Assembly: GCF_051020765.1 (NCBI RefSeq)
Contig: NW_027469113.1
Coordinates: 310,001 to 374,000, forward strand
Direction of reading: 5' to 3'
From: Lasioglossum baleicum
Lineage: Eukaryota; Arthropoda; Insecta; Hymenoptera; Halictidae
Length of the DNA: 64,000 nucleotides
Within the stretch, counting starts at the first letter, position 1, and each line of letters starts with the position of its first letter. The notes beneath the pieces are model-generated. The model was given only the letters and a program-made list of their open reading frames with translations. It made no database searches and was not told the DNA's origin. Of this stretch, positions 47,339 through 58,132 are shown in pieces. The translations under genes were made by a program, and so were the position numbers.

Positions 47339-47822
47339 AATTTGTCACGTCCGTCACTGTGTTTTTGTTACAGGTACCAAGAGAGAGAAAAGGATGGTAC
47401 TCAAGAACAGTGACAGACGGACGGTGGAGATATGAAGATTAATTGTGGAGTGGTCTTTCGTGCCGAGACAGCCGCGGGCTGTCATATGCACTAGGACAAC
47501 CGATATTGCTATTGTCACGTCCGTCACTGTGTTTTTGTTACAGGTACCAGGAGAGAGAAAAGAGAACAGTGACAGACGGACGGTTGAGATATGAAGATTA
47601 AAATGAGGAGTGGTCTTTCGTGCCGAGACAGCCGCGGGCTGTCATATGCACTAGGACAACCGATATTGCTATGGATGCAGTCAAGAAGAGAACGTCCGAC
47701 GCGGTTACAAGAAGTGTCCCGACAAGAATCACGCGCGAGATGATGCAACGAGAACGGTGAGTTTACAGGATTCGGCAATTATACAAGACATTATACGACT
47801 CACCGCAATGCTGTATTAACGC

Positions 47823-48341
47823 CTAATAATATTGTTGCAGCAGGAACTGGCGGTACTGGCAGTAGGTGTCGTACATCGGGTCTTCTATACAGATGTCCTC
47901 GAGGTGGGGAAGATCTGGCAGAGTTGCTGCTGCTCGGTTCGGGACGACATTAGTGGCCTTGGATGCTGGCCGCAAGACGACACGTTGATGAGCTGGCAGA
48001 GGAACGTCACGGATGATTCGGCAACGGACCCTGGGAACGATGATCGTGTCTCGGCTGTCGTCGTCGTCGGCTATGTCGATCACCTCTGGACAATCGACCG
48101 GATGTAGAACTGGCGTCGGAGCTCGCGAGAGGTCCGCGTGGTTGACCTCTTTAGGAGGGTTGCAAGGGCAACCGTATACAGAAACGTAATCGGACGCGTC
48201 ACACGGAATGTGCTCGGTGGTTCCCAGAAGTTCTGTCCACTCGGTAGTGGCAATGATTTGATCGAGCACCGCTTTATTTCTCAACGCGCGTCTCAATTTA
48301 GCAAGTTGATACTTGCGTCCCGCTCGACGTGGGCGTCGCAT
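47823..48341 (-). CDS. Open frame inside the B LTR, 172 aa (third LTR)
   Basis: Identical in translation to 32176-32694. Confidence 0.45.
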   Translation of the reverse strand: MRRPRRAGRKYQLAKLRRALRNKAVLDQIIATTEWTELLGTTEHIPCDASDYVSVYGCPCNPPKEVNHADLSRAPTPVLHPVDCPEVIDIADDDDSRDTIIVPRVRCRIIRDVPLPAHQRVVLRPASKATNVVPNRAAATLPDLPHLEDICIEDPMYDTYCQYRQFLLQQYY

Positions 48342-49201
48342 AGGTAAGGAATAGTAATGACGGAATATTAATAAGATAATGAAAATGAACTTCCATTTGT
48401 TATTAACCTTTTTGGTAGTTAACTCGCTTCACGTCTATAGTGGCGGCTCAGCGTTTCCACTGCGCACTTTAGACCAATTCTAGACGTGGCACGAGAACTT
48501 CTCTATGACTCGCTTCAAATTCCTTATTGGCGGCTCAGCGTTTCCACTGCGCACTTTAGACCAAGTCCGGATATGTCACGAGTTTAATATATTCGATGCA
48601 AGAACTGAATTGGAAGATGGTGTTGAACTAACACAAGAATAACAAGATCGAAGCACTGGTATAACAACGATATATTAAATAAGAACTGGTAAGTACACTG
48701 GTATACAATATGTAAGTAGTATTATAATAGGAGTAGTAATTGGATTAATGAATAATGGATATAGTAATATGTTGTAGGAATAATGTATGAGAATTAGGAG
48801 TTGAGTTGAGTTGAGTTAGAGTTGGAATTGGAATTGGAATTAGGAGTGAAGGATCGACACACTTCACTTTCGCGGAGCTAGACTGAACACGTCTGCTCTT
48901 GAAGTCGGAAGAAGCCGGACTGGCACGTCCGTGCGAGTCGCTCGCTTGGAGCGGACCGTTCGAGTCGCTGTCTGGAGGCGGACTGATGCAAGCGCCTGCT
49001 CTGCCTTGCCTCCTTCGTTCGGAGTGGGGATAGCTGACGCTGCAGTCTCTTTGTTCTTCAGTCGTCGGAGTGGGAGAACCGCTGACGCAGCAGCGTCTTC
49101 GCTCCCGGGGACTGCACGTGCATTTCTGCTGACGCTGCAGTCTCGTGGCTGTCCTATTGCCCTCTACGAGCGTGGGACTGCTGATGCAGCAGTCTTTGGA
49201 C

Positions 49202-49239
49202 TTCTCGACGTTTCTAGAAGCTTCTAGATGCTTCCAGAG
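49202..49239 (-). promoter_or_regulatory. Heat-shock-element-like array in third B LTR
   Basis: Same eight-unit register as in the other B LTRs, kept although the surrounding U3 has diverged. Confidence 0.6.
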
Positions 49240-49479
49240 TGATGCAATACTTTATTGCATTATGTGTCGTGGTGATGGGTTGAAACTGAGGTAAGGTGTT
49301 GATCAAGGTGAAGTTATGGTGATGGGTAGAGACGGAGATAAGGATTAGAACAATAGAATATATGAGATCTTAATACTATGCTCTTATGTCTAGGGGACGG
49401 TGTGTGGATCTTATGCAGATCAGACCTTGTATACATAGTGTGTGTACAAGGCCAACGTCGTACATCGGACGACGTAACA

Positions 49480-49487
49480 CCTCCCAA
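49480..49487 (-). other. Polypurine tract of B4
   Basis: TTGGGAGG before the LTR. Confidence 0.7.
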
Positions 49488-49545
49488 CGCGGAAAAGAAA
49501 TTTCTTACAAGGAAGAAATTTCTCGCACAACACTCGATATCACAC

Positions 49546-49837
49546 TCATTCATGCGACGCATCGTCCGGGGGTACTCCGCGCAGGGAGCACAGTTCTTGG
49601 CGAGTATTTCCTATATTTGTACGAAACACTGGTCGCACTGAAATGTTGTCGGTGTCGGCACGTGGGGTTGGGGCTGGTTTTGTAATGTCCGACAAGTCGT
49701 ATTCGCAATGTTCATTTTTCGACTGTCTTTTCTCGGGGTTTAGGGTGGGTGGGGAATCACTTTGTTCACTGTCACTTTTGTCTTTTCTGATCTGCGTCCA
49801 GGTGAGTATCACGTTTCGCTGACGCGGGGTTTGCGTT
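49546..49837 (-). pseudogene. B4 C-terminal tail (split by A5)
   Basis: The frame matches the B1 tail: ILTWTQIRKDKSDS, then the acidic and proline-rich segment ending SHE. The CTGGACGCAG acceptor-like site lies just upstream of the TQIRK codons. It is cut by A5 at 49837 and continues with the integrase C-terminus at 59451-59643. Confidence 0.85.
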
Positions 49838-51155
49838 TGTCACGTCCGCTGACGTGTTGACGCCTTTCAGCGTCTGTATTATAGTCAAGATACTAGGTTA
49901 TATTAATAGTTATAAGTACACAGATTATGTAACACGAACACCTAGTCTTAAGATCCTTACATATATAATTTTACTTACCTTTTTATACTTACCTTATACC
50001 TGGAATACTTACCGAGCAGTTGACCAAAGTTCTGTATTTTATATGGCATATTTAGTATTTTTAATAACATATTAAAGATTTTATGTTTCTGTTACGATGA
50101 ACGCGCGAGCGCCTGAGACGCTCGCCAGTACGCTTCACGCGCTAGCGCGCCCCACCACTGTACAGCGGCGCGCCCCACTGCGTCGCTTCCCCCACTCCAC
50201 CGGCGGCCAGTCGAACGCAGCGAGCGTGCTGAGCAGTCGGGCAGATTCGCTTCTCGACTACGAGCGAGCACAGGCCTCCTTCCGAGCCTGTCTCCTCTCT
50301 CCGATTTTCTCCGGTTCTAGTACTTAGAAATATTCCGACGTTGTATCTCATAGAGTTGTACTCTACAGTTTGCTTCAAATATATTTTATTTCCTGAATCT
50401 TAAGCCTAGAGTCACATTTATTCACGGGATCCCAGTTCGCCGTTTATTATATTTTATTTCAACTTCGAGTTCCATTTTCGAATCTTCGAAAGTTCTACGA
50501 GTAGAACAATCTCCATTCTTCGCATCGAACGAGCAGCTTCGCCGCTCGCAACGCATTCAAACAGTAATTTTCATTACTTCATCAACGAACGCAACGTTCG
50601 CATCGAACGAGCCGCTACGCCGCTCGCAACGATTAAATCAGCAATTATCATTGCTACTTATAACGCAAACCAGCAGTTCTCACTGCTTATTCTACAATCG
50701 AACGATTCCATCGCTCGCAACAATTGAACGGACGCATCGTTCACTACGTGGATTCATCGTACGCTTTAGCGAGCGTCTTCATATGCAGCAAGGAGAAGCT
50801 GAACCTCATCGTACGCTGTAGCGGGCGTTATCGTATGCTGCAAGGAAAAGCTGAAACGCATCGTACGCTTGAGCGAGCGTCTACGTATGCGGTCCGTCGC
50901 TTCCTTCTCATCACGACATCGAGGAAGCTCCTCCGCAGACAATTCTTCATAGTATTAACGGCGTTCTTCTCGGTGAGTCCGATTATATTGTATACGCGTG
51001 AAATTGTCAAGACTGTAGCTTCGCGGTTCCCGATTCAGACGTGGAAGTACTCGCCGCGTGGTTTCAAAGCTGGAATAATTTCGTGTACGTTTCTATCCGT
51101 GTCGCGGTCGGTGAATTTATATATTTTTAACCGTCCGACGTCCCGGGACGTAACA
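49838..51155 (+). repeat. A5 5' LTR (1318 bp)
   Basis: Pol-type haplotype at LTR bases 208 and 405. Confidence 0.96.
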
Positions 51156-51159
51156 AATT

Positions 51160-51177
51160 TGGTGGCAGCGGTGGGAT
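51160..51177 (+). other. Primer binding site, A5 (tRNA-Leu)
   Basis: Same site and AATT spacer as A3. Confidence 0.86.
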
Positions 51178-51192
51178 AGTCCAGCGATCGCG

Positions 51193-53010
51193 ATGGCAGA
51201 CGGTCCCTCAGACAATACGCGTACGAAGCAGAAAGGTGGTGAAGTGAAAAACGCGAAAATTACCGAAAGCGAGTTGAACGCGTACAAGGAGTCACTGCGG
51301 TTGAAAGAGATTCGAATCAGAAACGAAAGTGAATCCGTGAGACAGAGCCGCGAGTTGCTAGATAAAGATAGAGCCGAAATTACCGCCGCGATCAATAAAG
51401 AGCGTGCGGAATTAGACGAGCTACGATCGCAGTTAACACGCGATAAAGAACTCGTTGATAAATTAAAGCAAGGAACTAGTAGTGTACAGACAGAAACCGA
51501 GGTTCTTGTCGACGATGAGCTAGAGAATATAGAAACACGCGATAACGTTACGCCGCGACGAGAATTAGAATCGCAGTCATATCCATTGAATAATTATCCG
51601 CTCACTACGCGAAGAGATGAAATGCCGCGTATGAACGCTTTTCGAGGCGAGAGCGATTATAATCGTAACGGGATGCCGCCGCCCGAAAATCACGCGCTTG
51701 AAAGAGAAGATTCGCGGTTAGTAATGCGCGCCGCGATAGACTCAATTCCAACGTTCGACGGGACAAATATCCCAGTTCTGCAATTTACCAGAGCTTGTCA
51801 ACGCGCGCGTGACTTGATCCCTCGACACGCAGAGAAAACGTTTGCAAAACTAATTATTAGTAAGCTACGAGGACGCGCATACACCGCCGTAGAAGATGAA
51901 TTAATAGAATATGTCGCAGATATTTCTAACCGTTTAAAAGATGTATTCGGGCCGCATCATACGGTAGAGTATTATAAAGGAGAATTAACCAGCGTTTATA
52001 TGTACGCGAATGAACATATTTTACAATTTATCAGTCGTGTGAAAGATCTTCGTTCAGCAATTCTAGACTGTTACCGCTCTTCGCCGAACAAGACTGAAAT
52101 CGACAAGTTAACACGCGATAGTTTCATTCGTGGTTTAATCCCGCGACTCCGCTCAGAAGTCCGTTCTTTCAGAAACGAAACGTTGCGCACAGTTTTTGAC
52201 GAAGCTATTGTTAGCTACAAATATCTCGAGCTCGACCGCGTACGCTATGAACGCGCGGATAAACAAGTACGATTTTTAGATTCTTATGAAAATTATCGTT
52301 CCGAAAGAAATTCGTCTCCGTATCACCGAGAAAAGAATTATCGCTCAGACTCGCCGTACCAACGCGATAATTTCAATCGTTCTCCGTCGCCGTATCAACG
52401 CGATAATTTTAATCGTTCTCCGTCGCCGTATCGACGAAACGATTATTCAAGTAACTCAAGACAAGACTATCGGCGCGAAGAGTCTCCTTATCGAGAACGG
52501 TCGAGGATGTTTACACAAGCGTCGCCGGACCGTTACGGTGACGCATACCTGCGAGGGTCGAATCGGTCGACGAGCGCTTCCCCTAACCGTAACGCAGGGA
52601 CAACACGCGTAGCCCGCGCGGACTTGTATACAAACCGCCCGGCGGGTGATGATTTACGACCTCGGCCTCGAAACGACCAGGGTTCTCATTCAAACTCTTA
52701 TAACGGAGATGGAAATTTCGAATCTAGAAGTAGAAACGATTCGTACCGCGGTAGAAACGATAGTTATGTTCCGCCTCAGCGTCGCGTACAAAATAGCGAT
52801 GACTCTCGTCCAGTACGCAAATTTTGCAATTATTGTAGAATCCCAGGGCACGATATCCACGAGTGCCGAAAACGCGAAGCCAATAATCGTAGCCAGTCGG
52901 GAAACGGGACATCCCTCCCGTCCGCCGCGAATTATCGACGGGAGGAACAGAATCAGAAATTCGTACGAACGATTTCGAACACGAAGAGCACCGCGGAAAA
53001 CAACGAGTAA
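51193..53010 (+). CDS. gag: Gag polyprotein of A5
   Basis: 605 aa, translation identical to A3 Gag, with the CCHC knuckle intact. The stop lies in the 118-nt overlap with pol. Confidence 0.95.
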   Translation: MADGPSDNTRTKQKGGEVKNAKITESELNAYKESLRLKEIRIRNESESVRQSRELLDKDRAEITAAINKERAELDELRSQLTRDKELVDKLKQGTSSVQTETEVLVDDELENIETRDNVTPRRELESQSYPLNNYPLTTRRDEMPRMNAFRGESDYNRNGMPPPENHALEREDSRLVMRAAIDSIPTFDGTNIPVLQFTRACQRARDLIPRHAEKTFAKLIISKLRGRAYTAVEDELIEYVADISNRLKDVFGPHHTVEYYKGELTSVYMYANEHILQFISRVKDLRSAILDCYRSSPNKTEIDKLTRDSFIRGLIPRLRSEVRSFRNETLRTVFDEAIVSYKYLELDRVRYERADKQVRFLDSYENYRSERNSSPYHREKNYRSDSPYQRDNFNRSPSPYQRDNFNRSPSPYRRNDYSSNSRQDYRREESPYRERSRMFTQASPDRYGDAYLRGSNRSTSASPNRNAGTTRVARADLYTNRPAGDDLRPRPRNDQGSHSNSYNGDGNFESRSRNDSYRGRNDSYVPPQRRVQNSDDSRPVRKFCNYCRIPGHDIHECRKREANNRSQSGNGTSLPSAANYRREEQNQKFVRTISNTKSTAENNE

Positions 53011-56000
53011 CGAAAATTACGCTCGATCCAAACTCTGCCATTCCGCATGTGACTATCTCAATGCCGGAATTAACGCGGACCACCACGGTTATGGTCGACA
53101 CAGGCGCCGAACCGAATCTGATAAAAGAATCGCTTTTGAAATCGAACGCTATCGTAGACCGACAGAATAGAATCTTCGTAACCGGAATAACCGACGAAAT
53201 TGTTCCGACTTTGGGATCTACGCAATTAACCATCGCCGATACGCCCGTCGAATTTCACATCGTCCCGGACCACTTCGGTGTCCCTTCCGACGGCGTCCTC
53301 GGCTCGGCGTTTTTAATGAAAGGAGCCGAAATTTCTTACCAAGACCAGAGCGTCAATTGGCTTGGTAATAAATTCTCCTTCGCCTCAAGCAAGAATTGCC
53401 ATATTGAACCACGATCGGCAGTGTGCATCGCGGTAAATGCCACTGGCCCCGAGATCGGGTATCTGCGAAGGCGAGAAATCGCCCCCGGCATACTAATGCC
53501 TGAATGCATCGCGAAAATTTCCGATGGTAAAGCTTTCATACGTTGCATAAATATAACAGATCAGCCGGTAGATATTCCTGTACCGAACTTAGAGTTAGAA
53601 GAGGTGGAAGATATCGTAAATCTCGACGGTCTCGACTCTGCTAAGGTCTTTTCAATGTCGGGTCCTAATGCAGGAACGCGCTCACTTCCTGAGCGGTATG
53701 AAGAAATTCTCAGTATTATTAATACCAATCACTTGAACGACGAAGAACGCCGGCACGTGGACGGTCTAATACGAGAGAACCACGACCTCTTTCACCTCCC
53801 CGGCGATAGATTAGGGAAAACCAATAAGGTTCAACACGAAATCATAACGACGGACAAAACGCCAATTCACGTGAAACAATATCGGTACCCGCCGATACAC
53901 CGCGACGAAATAAACAAGCAAATGAAAGAATTGCTTGAGCAGGATATCGTCACTCCGTCGACGTCCCCGTATAATAGCCCGCTATGGATTGTACCGAAGA
54001 AGGCCGATGAACACGGGAATAAGCGTTGGCGTATGGTTATAGATTTCCGAGCGTTAAATGAGAAATCTGTTCCGGACGCGTACCCGCTCCCCAGTATTTT
54101 GGAAATTCTCGACCAACTGGGCAGCGCGAAATATTTTAGTGTGTTCGACCTGGCCAACGGGTTTCACCAGATCGGAATGGAGCCGAGCGACGCGGCTAAA
54201 ACGGCATTTTCGACGCCTTATGGCCATTACGAATTCAAACGCATGCCTTTCGGTTTAAGAAACGCGCCGGCTACATTCCAGCGATTAATGGATAATGTGC
54301 TCACGGGTCTGCAAGGCATCGAACTGTTTGTATACTTAGATGATATCGTCATTTACGCGCGCAGCCTTGCAGAACATCTAACAAAATTTAATAAATTGGC
54401 TCACAGGCTACGCGAAGCCAACCTTAAGTTGCAGCCCTCCAAATGCGGGTTTCTGCACCGCGAAGTCGCGTATTTGGGACACGTAATTGGCGAAGAAGGC
54501 GTAAAGCCTTGCCCCAAGAAAATCTCCGCCGTCAAAAACTTCCCCAGACCAAAAAACGTGAAAGGGATTCGAGAATTCCTGGGTCTGGCGGGCTACTACC
54601 GACGGTTTATTCCGAAATTTTCGCAGATCTCTAAACCCCTCGCGAGCCTTCTCAAAAAAGATTGTAAATTTGTGTGGGAGGCCAAACACGAGGAGGCATT
54701 CAGTACGCTGCGTGAAATATTGACAACGGAACCATTGCTGCAGTACCCGGACTTCAGCAAAGAATTTAATATTACGACCGACGCATCCGGCTACGCGATC
54801 GGAGGTGTTCTTAGTCAGGATGAACCGGGTAAAGATCGTCCTATCGCATACGCCTCAAGACTTCTAAATGGGGCCGAGTTGAATTATTCAACTATAGAAA
54901 AGGAATGCTTGGCTATTATTTACTGTACCCAATACTTCCGACCGTACGTGTACGGCCATAAATTCAATCTAATAACTGATCACCAGCCCTTGGTCTGGAT
55001 GAATTCAGTGAAGGACCCCACGTCTCGCTTATTACGATGGAGGTTGAAATTAGCAGAATTTGACTATAGAATCACGTACAAGTCGGGGAAAACGAATCTT
55101 AACGCGGACGCCCTCTCGCGAAATCCTGTACCCGCGCTCGCGATGTCTACCGTCGACGACTCAGATTCCTCCGGCCTTTTCGATGCCGTATCGAAGAAAG
55201 GCACGAAATCGGAAACGCCGTCCACCCGTCCACTGCCTCTGTCCACTCCCTCGCCGAGGTCTCCTTCGCCAAAGCATGCAACACCTCGTTCGTCCACGAT
55301 CAGTTCTCCGTCTCGCAGAGAAATAAATTCCGTCGACAATGACGAACGAGACTTACCGACGACCTCAGAATCGGACGACATTTTTGAGTCTCACAATGAA
55401 CAAGCGTCGCTGACACGCCGTACAATAATACATACACGAGACCGCCTCACAATGAGGAATGACAATTTGGTAATTTTCATGACAATGGACGGACAGCCAC
55501 TGGATACAGGAGCAACAGACCTGGTCGTGGCGAATAAAATCCCTTCATTTTCTCCGCCAGCTTTATGCAGGGCGAAAGTACTTAACCTATCTAACGAAAA
55601 GAAATTGATTATTCTACCGGTCAAGGAAACGCCAATGCACACGGCTCCGTACGAGGATTTATTGGAATCCTTCAGATCCCTCCTCGACGTCGTTTTAGAG
55701 CTTCAGCTCACCTCGTTTAGCGTATCTAAGACGTTCATTGACGATACGGCATGGCCAGATATACAGAAAACGATACTAAAACTTTTCTCTCAGACACAGA
55801 CTCAGATTTTCATATGTTCAAACGAAATCATTATTCCTCCTCCAGAGCAGCGCACGGACATAATGATCGAAAATCATTGCTCTGCCTTTGCTGGCCATAA
55901 AGGCATCACTAAGACGTATCGCAGGATACGGGAAAAGTATTTCTGGTCTTCTCTCAAGAAAGACGTTCAGAATTTCGTCAATTCTTGTCGGTCGTGCGAA

Positions 56001-57944
56001 AGGCTAAAATTGGTCAGAGTTAAGACGCGACAGCCGATGGTGATTACCGATACACCTGGCAAATCTTTCGACAAGATCTCTATGGACATAGTAGGCCCGC
56101 TTCCGCAATCCCCTAACGGCTTTAACTACGTATTAACGATCCAGGACCTCTTGACGAAATATTCACTCGCTATCCCGCTGAAATCCGCGACGGCGATAGA
56201 TACCGCGCAAGCATTCACAGAGCACTTTATTTGTCGTTTCGGGGCTCCTAAAGCGATTCTTACAGACCAGGGGACCAACTTCTTGAGCTCGCTCATGAAG
56301 AACATAGCGAAGAAATTCAAAATTACACGATTCAAAACGACCGCATTTAGACCTCAGTCGAATGGCTCGATAGAACGATCCCATCACGTGCTGACGGAAT
56401 ATCTAAAACAGTATACCGAGCGCGATAATTGGGATGAATGGTTACCGCTAGCAATGTTTTCATACAACACCAGCGTACACGAGGGCACGCTTTTCACGCC
56501 GCATGAACTCGTGTTCGGCACCACGGCGCGCACGCCTTCAGCTAACACGGTAATGAACGATCTAACGAATGAGTCATATAACGGGTACTTAGAAGATCTG
56601 CAGACGAAAATTGAAGGAACGCTGGGCAGGGCCCGAGAGAATTTAGAAAATGCGAAGTTACGATCAAAAAAATACTACGACCGAAAGGTCAACGAGCAAA
56701 GCTTTACCGTCGGAGACGACGTATTTTTACTAAAGGAACCGCGTAAGAATAAGTTCGACGCCGAATACACGGGACCGTACAAAGTAGTAAAAATGTTAAG
56801 CGACAATAACGTAGAAATAACGTTTAAGAAAGGGACTCGTATAGTCCACGTAAACAAACTCAAGCGTGCGAAGAAGGCAACCGCCTTCTCGATCATAACA
56901 ACGAGCGCAGCCCGAGGGAAAGCGAAACCGCTCGAGCCGCCAAACATAAACACAGCCGTGTTTACCCCCTCTCCCTCTCCTACCACTGGACGCAGGAGGA
57001 ACCGACACACGGGTCCCACGCTCAGTGCGCTCAAGGACCTCACGCAGTCAACACCCCCCAACGGTCAACCAGTTCACCACAACGATGAGTCAGGGAACAC
57101 CCAGAACACTGGCCGACAAGCGCGCCGAGTACCTGGAAGCCTTCGACGACTATCGCTGCTACGTAGGGGAAATATATCGAAACGAGCAGAAGCAGCAATT
57201 TTGCAAGGAGTGCAGCCTAATGCAGGACAGCGTGACGCCCGAGGACGTTCACGAGATGTTGATCGACATGGACAACAAGTGCCATGTCTGCGAACAAAAG
57301 CTATGCAAGGAGCAGCCAATCCCAGAATGCCTCGAATGCAGCGAGGACTTAGCTACGATATTGGTTTACCTGAGGGAGATCCAATACGAAGCCGGGATGA
57401 AGGACTTGGACGATTCGGAAAGCGACTCCGAGGGGGAAACCGAAACCAACGCAGAAACAGCTCTAGCATACCGACACAGGAAGGTCCTGCAAAAACTCTG
57501 GGATTACGTATCCAGTATCCAGGGCTATTACTGTTTCAAAGGGAAAATTATTGCAAACAGCGAGGGCAGGGAGTTTTGCGAAGACTGCGGCCACAGCTTG
57601 AAGAATGTAGAAGTGTTCCATATACACTCTATACAGACAAGCCTGAAGAACGAGTGCGACACCTGCAAGAGGAAAATCTGTGCTCAGAAACCTCCACTGG
57701 CGTGCACAGAATGCACACTCGAACTGGCCATCGCAATGCAATTAATCCCGGAAACATTGCGACAGATGATACTGGAGGAGGACAAGGAGCGGAGCCTCCC
57801 ATCTACACCTCCACCTTCACCAACACTACCTTCAGAGGACGAGGGAGACGGATTACTTACGATCACAAAGAAGTACGTCATCAATTCAGAGGAAGACTTG
57901 GCGACCGCCAACGATCTGAACGAGAAATCCCCAAGTGTTGGTGA
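52893..57944 (+). CDS. pol: Pol polyprotein of A5: protease, RT, RNase H, integrase
   Basis: Open from 52893 in the -1 frame to gag. Protease DTG, RT YLDD, RNase H, the integrase zinc site and D,D-35-E are all present at the same positions as in A3. The translation is identical to A2 and A3, so this is a third apparently intact source of RT and integrase in the window. Confidence 0.96.
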   Translation, partial: PVGKRDIPPVRRELSTGGTESEIRTNDFEHEEHRGKQRVTKITLDPNSAIPHVTISMPELTRTTTVMVDTGAEPNLIKESLLKSNAIVDRQNRIFVTGITDEIVPTLGSTQLTIADTPVEFHIVPDHFGVPSDGVLGSAFLMKGAEISYQDQSVNWLGNKFSFASSKNCHIEPRSAVCIAVNATGPEIGYLRRREIAPGILMPECIAKISDGKAFIRCINITDQPVDIPVPNLELEEVEDIVNLDGLDSAKVFSMSGPNAGTRSLPERYEEILSIINTNHLNDEERRHVDGLIRENHDLFHLPGDRLGKTNKVQHEIITTDKTPIHVKQYRYPPIHRDEINKQMKELLEQDIVTPSTSPYNSPLWIVPKKADEHGNKRWRMVIDFRALNEKSVPDAYPLPSILEILDQLGSAKYFSVFDLANGFHQIGMEPSDAAKTAFSTPYGHYEFKRMPFGLRNAPATFQRLMDNVLTGLQGIELFVYLDDIVIYARSLAEHLTKFNKLAHRLREANLKLQPSKCGFLHREVAYLGHVIGEEGVKPCPKKISAVKNFPRPKNVKGIREFLGLAGYYRRFIPKFSQISKPLASLLKKDCKFVWEAKHEEAFSTLREILTTEPLLQYPDFSKEFNITTDASGYAIGGVLSQDEPGKDRPIAYASRLLNGAELNYSTIEKECLAIIYCTQYFRPYVYGHKFNLITDHQPLVWMNSVKDPTSRLLRWRLKLAEFDYRITYKSGKTNLNADALSRNPVPALAMSTVDDSDSSGLFDAVSKKGTKSETPSTRPLPLSTPSPRSPSPKHATPRSSTISSPSRREINSVDNDERDLPTTSESDDIFESHNEQASLTRRTIIHTRDRLTMRNDNLVIFMTMDGQPLDTGATDLVVANKIPSFSPPALCRAKVLNLSNEKKLIILPVKETPMHTAPYEDLLESFRSLLDVVLELQLTSFSVSKTFIDDTAWPDIQKTILKLFSQTQTQIFICSNEIIIPPPEQRTDIMIENHCSAFAGHKGITKTYRRIREKYFWSSLKKDVQNFVNSCRSCERLKLVRVKTRQPMVITDTPGKSFDKISMDIVGPLPQSPNGFNYVLTIQDLLTKYSLAIPLKSATAIDTAQAFTEHFICRFGAPKAILTDQGTNFLSSLMKNIAKKFKITRFKTTAFRPQSNGSIERSHHVLTEYLKQYTERDNWDEWLPLAMFSYNTSVHEGTLFTPHELVFGTTARTPSANTVMNDLTNESYNGYLEDLQTKIEGTLGRARENLENAKLRSKKYYDRKVNEQSFTVGDDVFLLKEPRKNKFDAEYTGPYKVVKMLSDNNVEITFKKGTRIVHVNKLKRAKKATAFSIITTSAARGKAKPLEPPNINTAVFTPSPSPTTGRRRNRHTGPTLSALKDLTQSTPPNGQPVHHNDESGNTQNTGRQARRVPGSLRRLSLLRRGNISKRAEAAILQGVQPNAGQRDARGRSRDVDRHGQQVPCLRTKAMQGAANPRMPRMQRGLSYDIGLPEGDPIRSRDEGLGRFGKRLRGGNRNQRRNSSSIPTQEGPAKTLGLRIQYPGLLLFQRENYCKQRGQGVLRRLRPQLEECRSVPYTLYTDKPEERVRHLQEENLCSETSTGVHRMHTRTGHRNAINPGNIATDDTGGGQGAEPPIYTSTFTNTTFRGRGRRITYDHKEVRHQFRGRLGDRQRSEREIPKCW

Positions 57945-57996
57945 TAGTGACGAAAACGATTTAGTCGATTCGGAAAAGTTCTCGGTGGACGACTAG
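57085..57996 (+). CDS. Cysteine-rich accessory protein with duplicated eight-Cys module (A5)
   Basis: 303 aa from ATG 57085, identical in translation to the A3 copy, with the two spacing-matched eight-Cys modules and the acidic KFSVDD tail. Overlaps the pol end. Confidence 0.82.
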   Translation: MSQGTPRTLADKRAEYLEAFDDYRCYVGEIYRNEQKQQFCKECSLMQDSVTPEDVHEMLIDMDNKCHVCEQKLCKEQPIPECLECSEDLATILVYLREIQYEAGMKDLDDSESDSEGETETNAETALAYRHRKVLQKLWDYVSSIQGYYCFKGKIIANSEGREFCEDCGHSLKNVEVFHIHSIQTSLKNECDTCKRKICAQKPPLACTECTLELAIAMQLIPETLRQMILEEDKERSLPSTPPPSPTLPSEDEGDGLLTITKKYVINSEEDLATANDLNEKSPSVGDSDENDLVDSEKFSVDD

Positions 57997-58080
57997 TGCG
58001 CGAAAAATGTTATACATGCGAAAAGTGCAATATCGAACTTGGAATGTTGTATGAAGTATGCAAGTGTGATGTATGATGCG

Positions 58081-58116
58081 AAAAATAATTTTCAACTGCC
58101 GTCGAAAATTATTTTT
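58081..58116 (+). other. 13-bp stem-loop next to A5 polypurine tract
   Basis: Same perfect stem as in A3. Confidence 0.7.
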
Positions 58117-58121
58117 CCCCC

Positions 58122-58132
58122 GGGAAGGGAGA
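58122..58132 (+). other. Polypurine tract of A5
   Basis: GGGAAGGGAGA before the 3' LTR. Confidence 0.86.

Larger units (their letters stand above)
31696..49479 (-). mobile_element. Family B element B3, env type, middle of tandem array
   Basis: 5' LTR 47343-49479, 3' LTR 31696-33831 shared with B2. The interior of 5527 bp (without A4 and one GTGG) holds gag (split by A4) and an intact protease-linker-Env frame. There is no RT, RNase H or integrase. It must have been copied, if at all, with enzymes from elsewhere. Confidence 0.93.
47343..49479 (-). repeat. B LTR shared by B3 and B4 (2137 bp)
   Basis: It also has interior sequence on both sides: B3 gag side left, B4 tail side right. The U3 half differs from the other two B LTRs (for example around 48950-49010) and the U5 half matches LTR 31696-33831. 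Direct repeat 48441-48477 and 48528-48564; 170-bp duplication 47343-47512. Confidence 0.92.
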
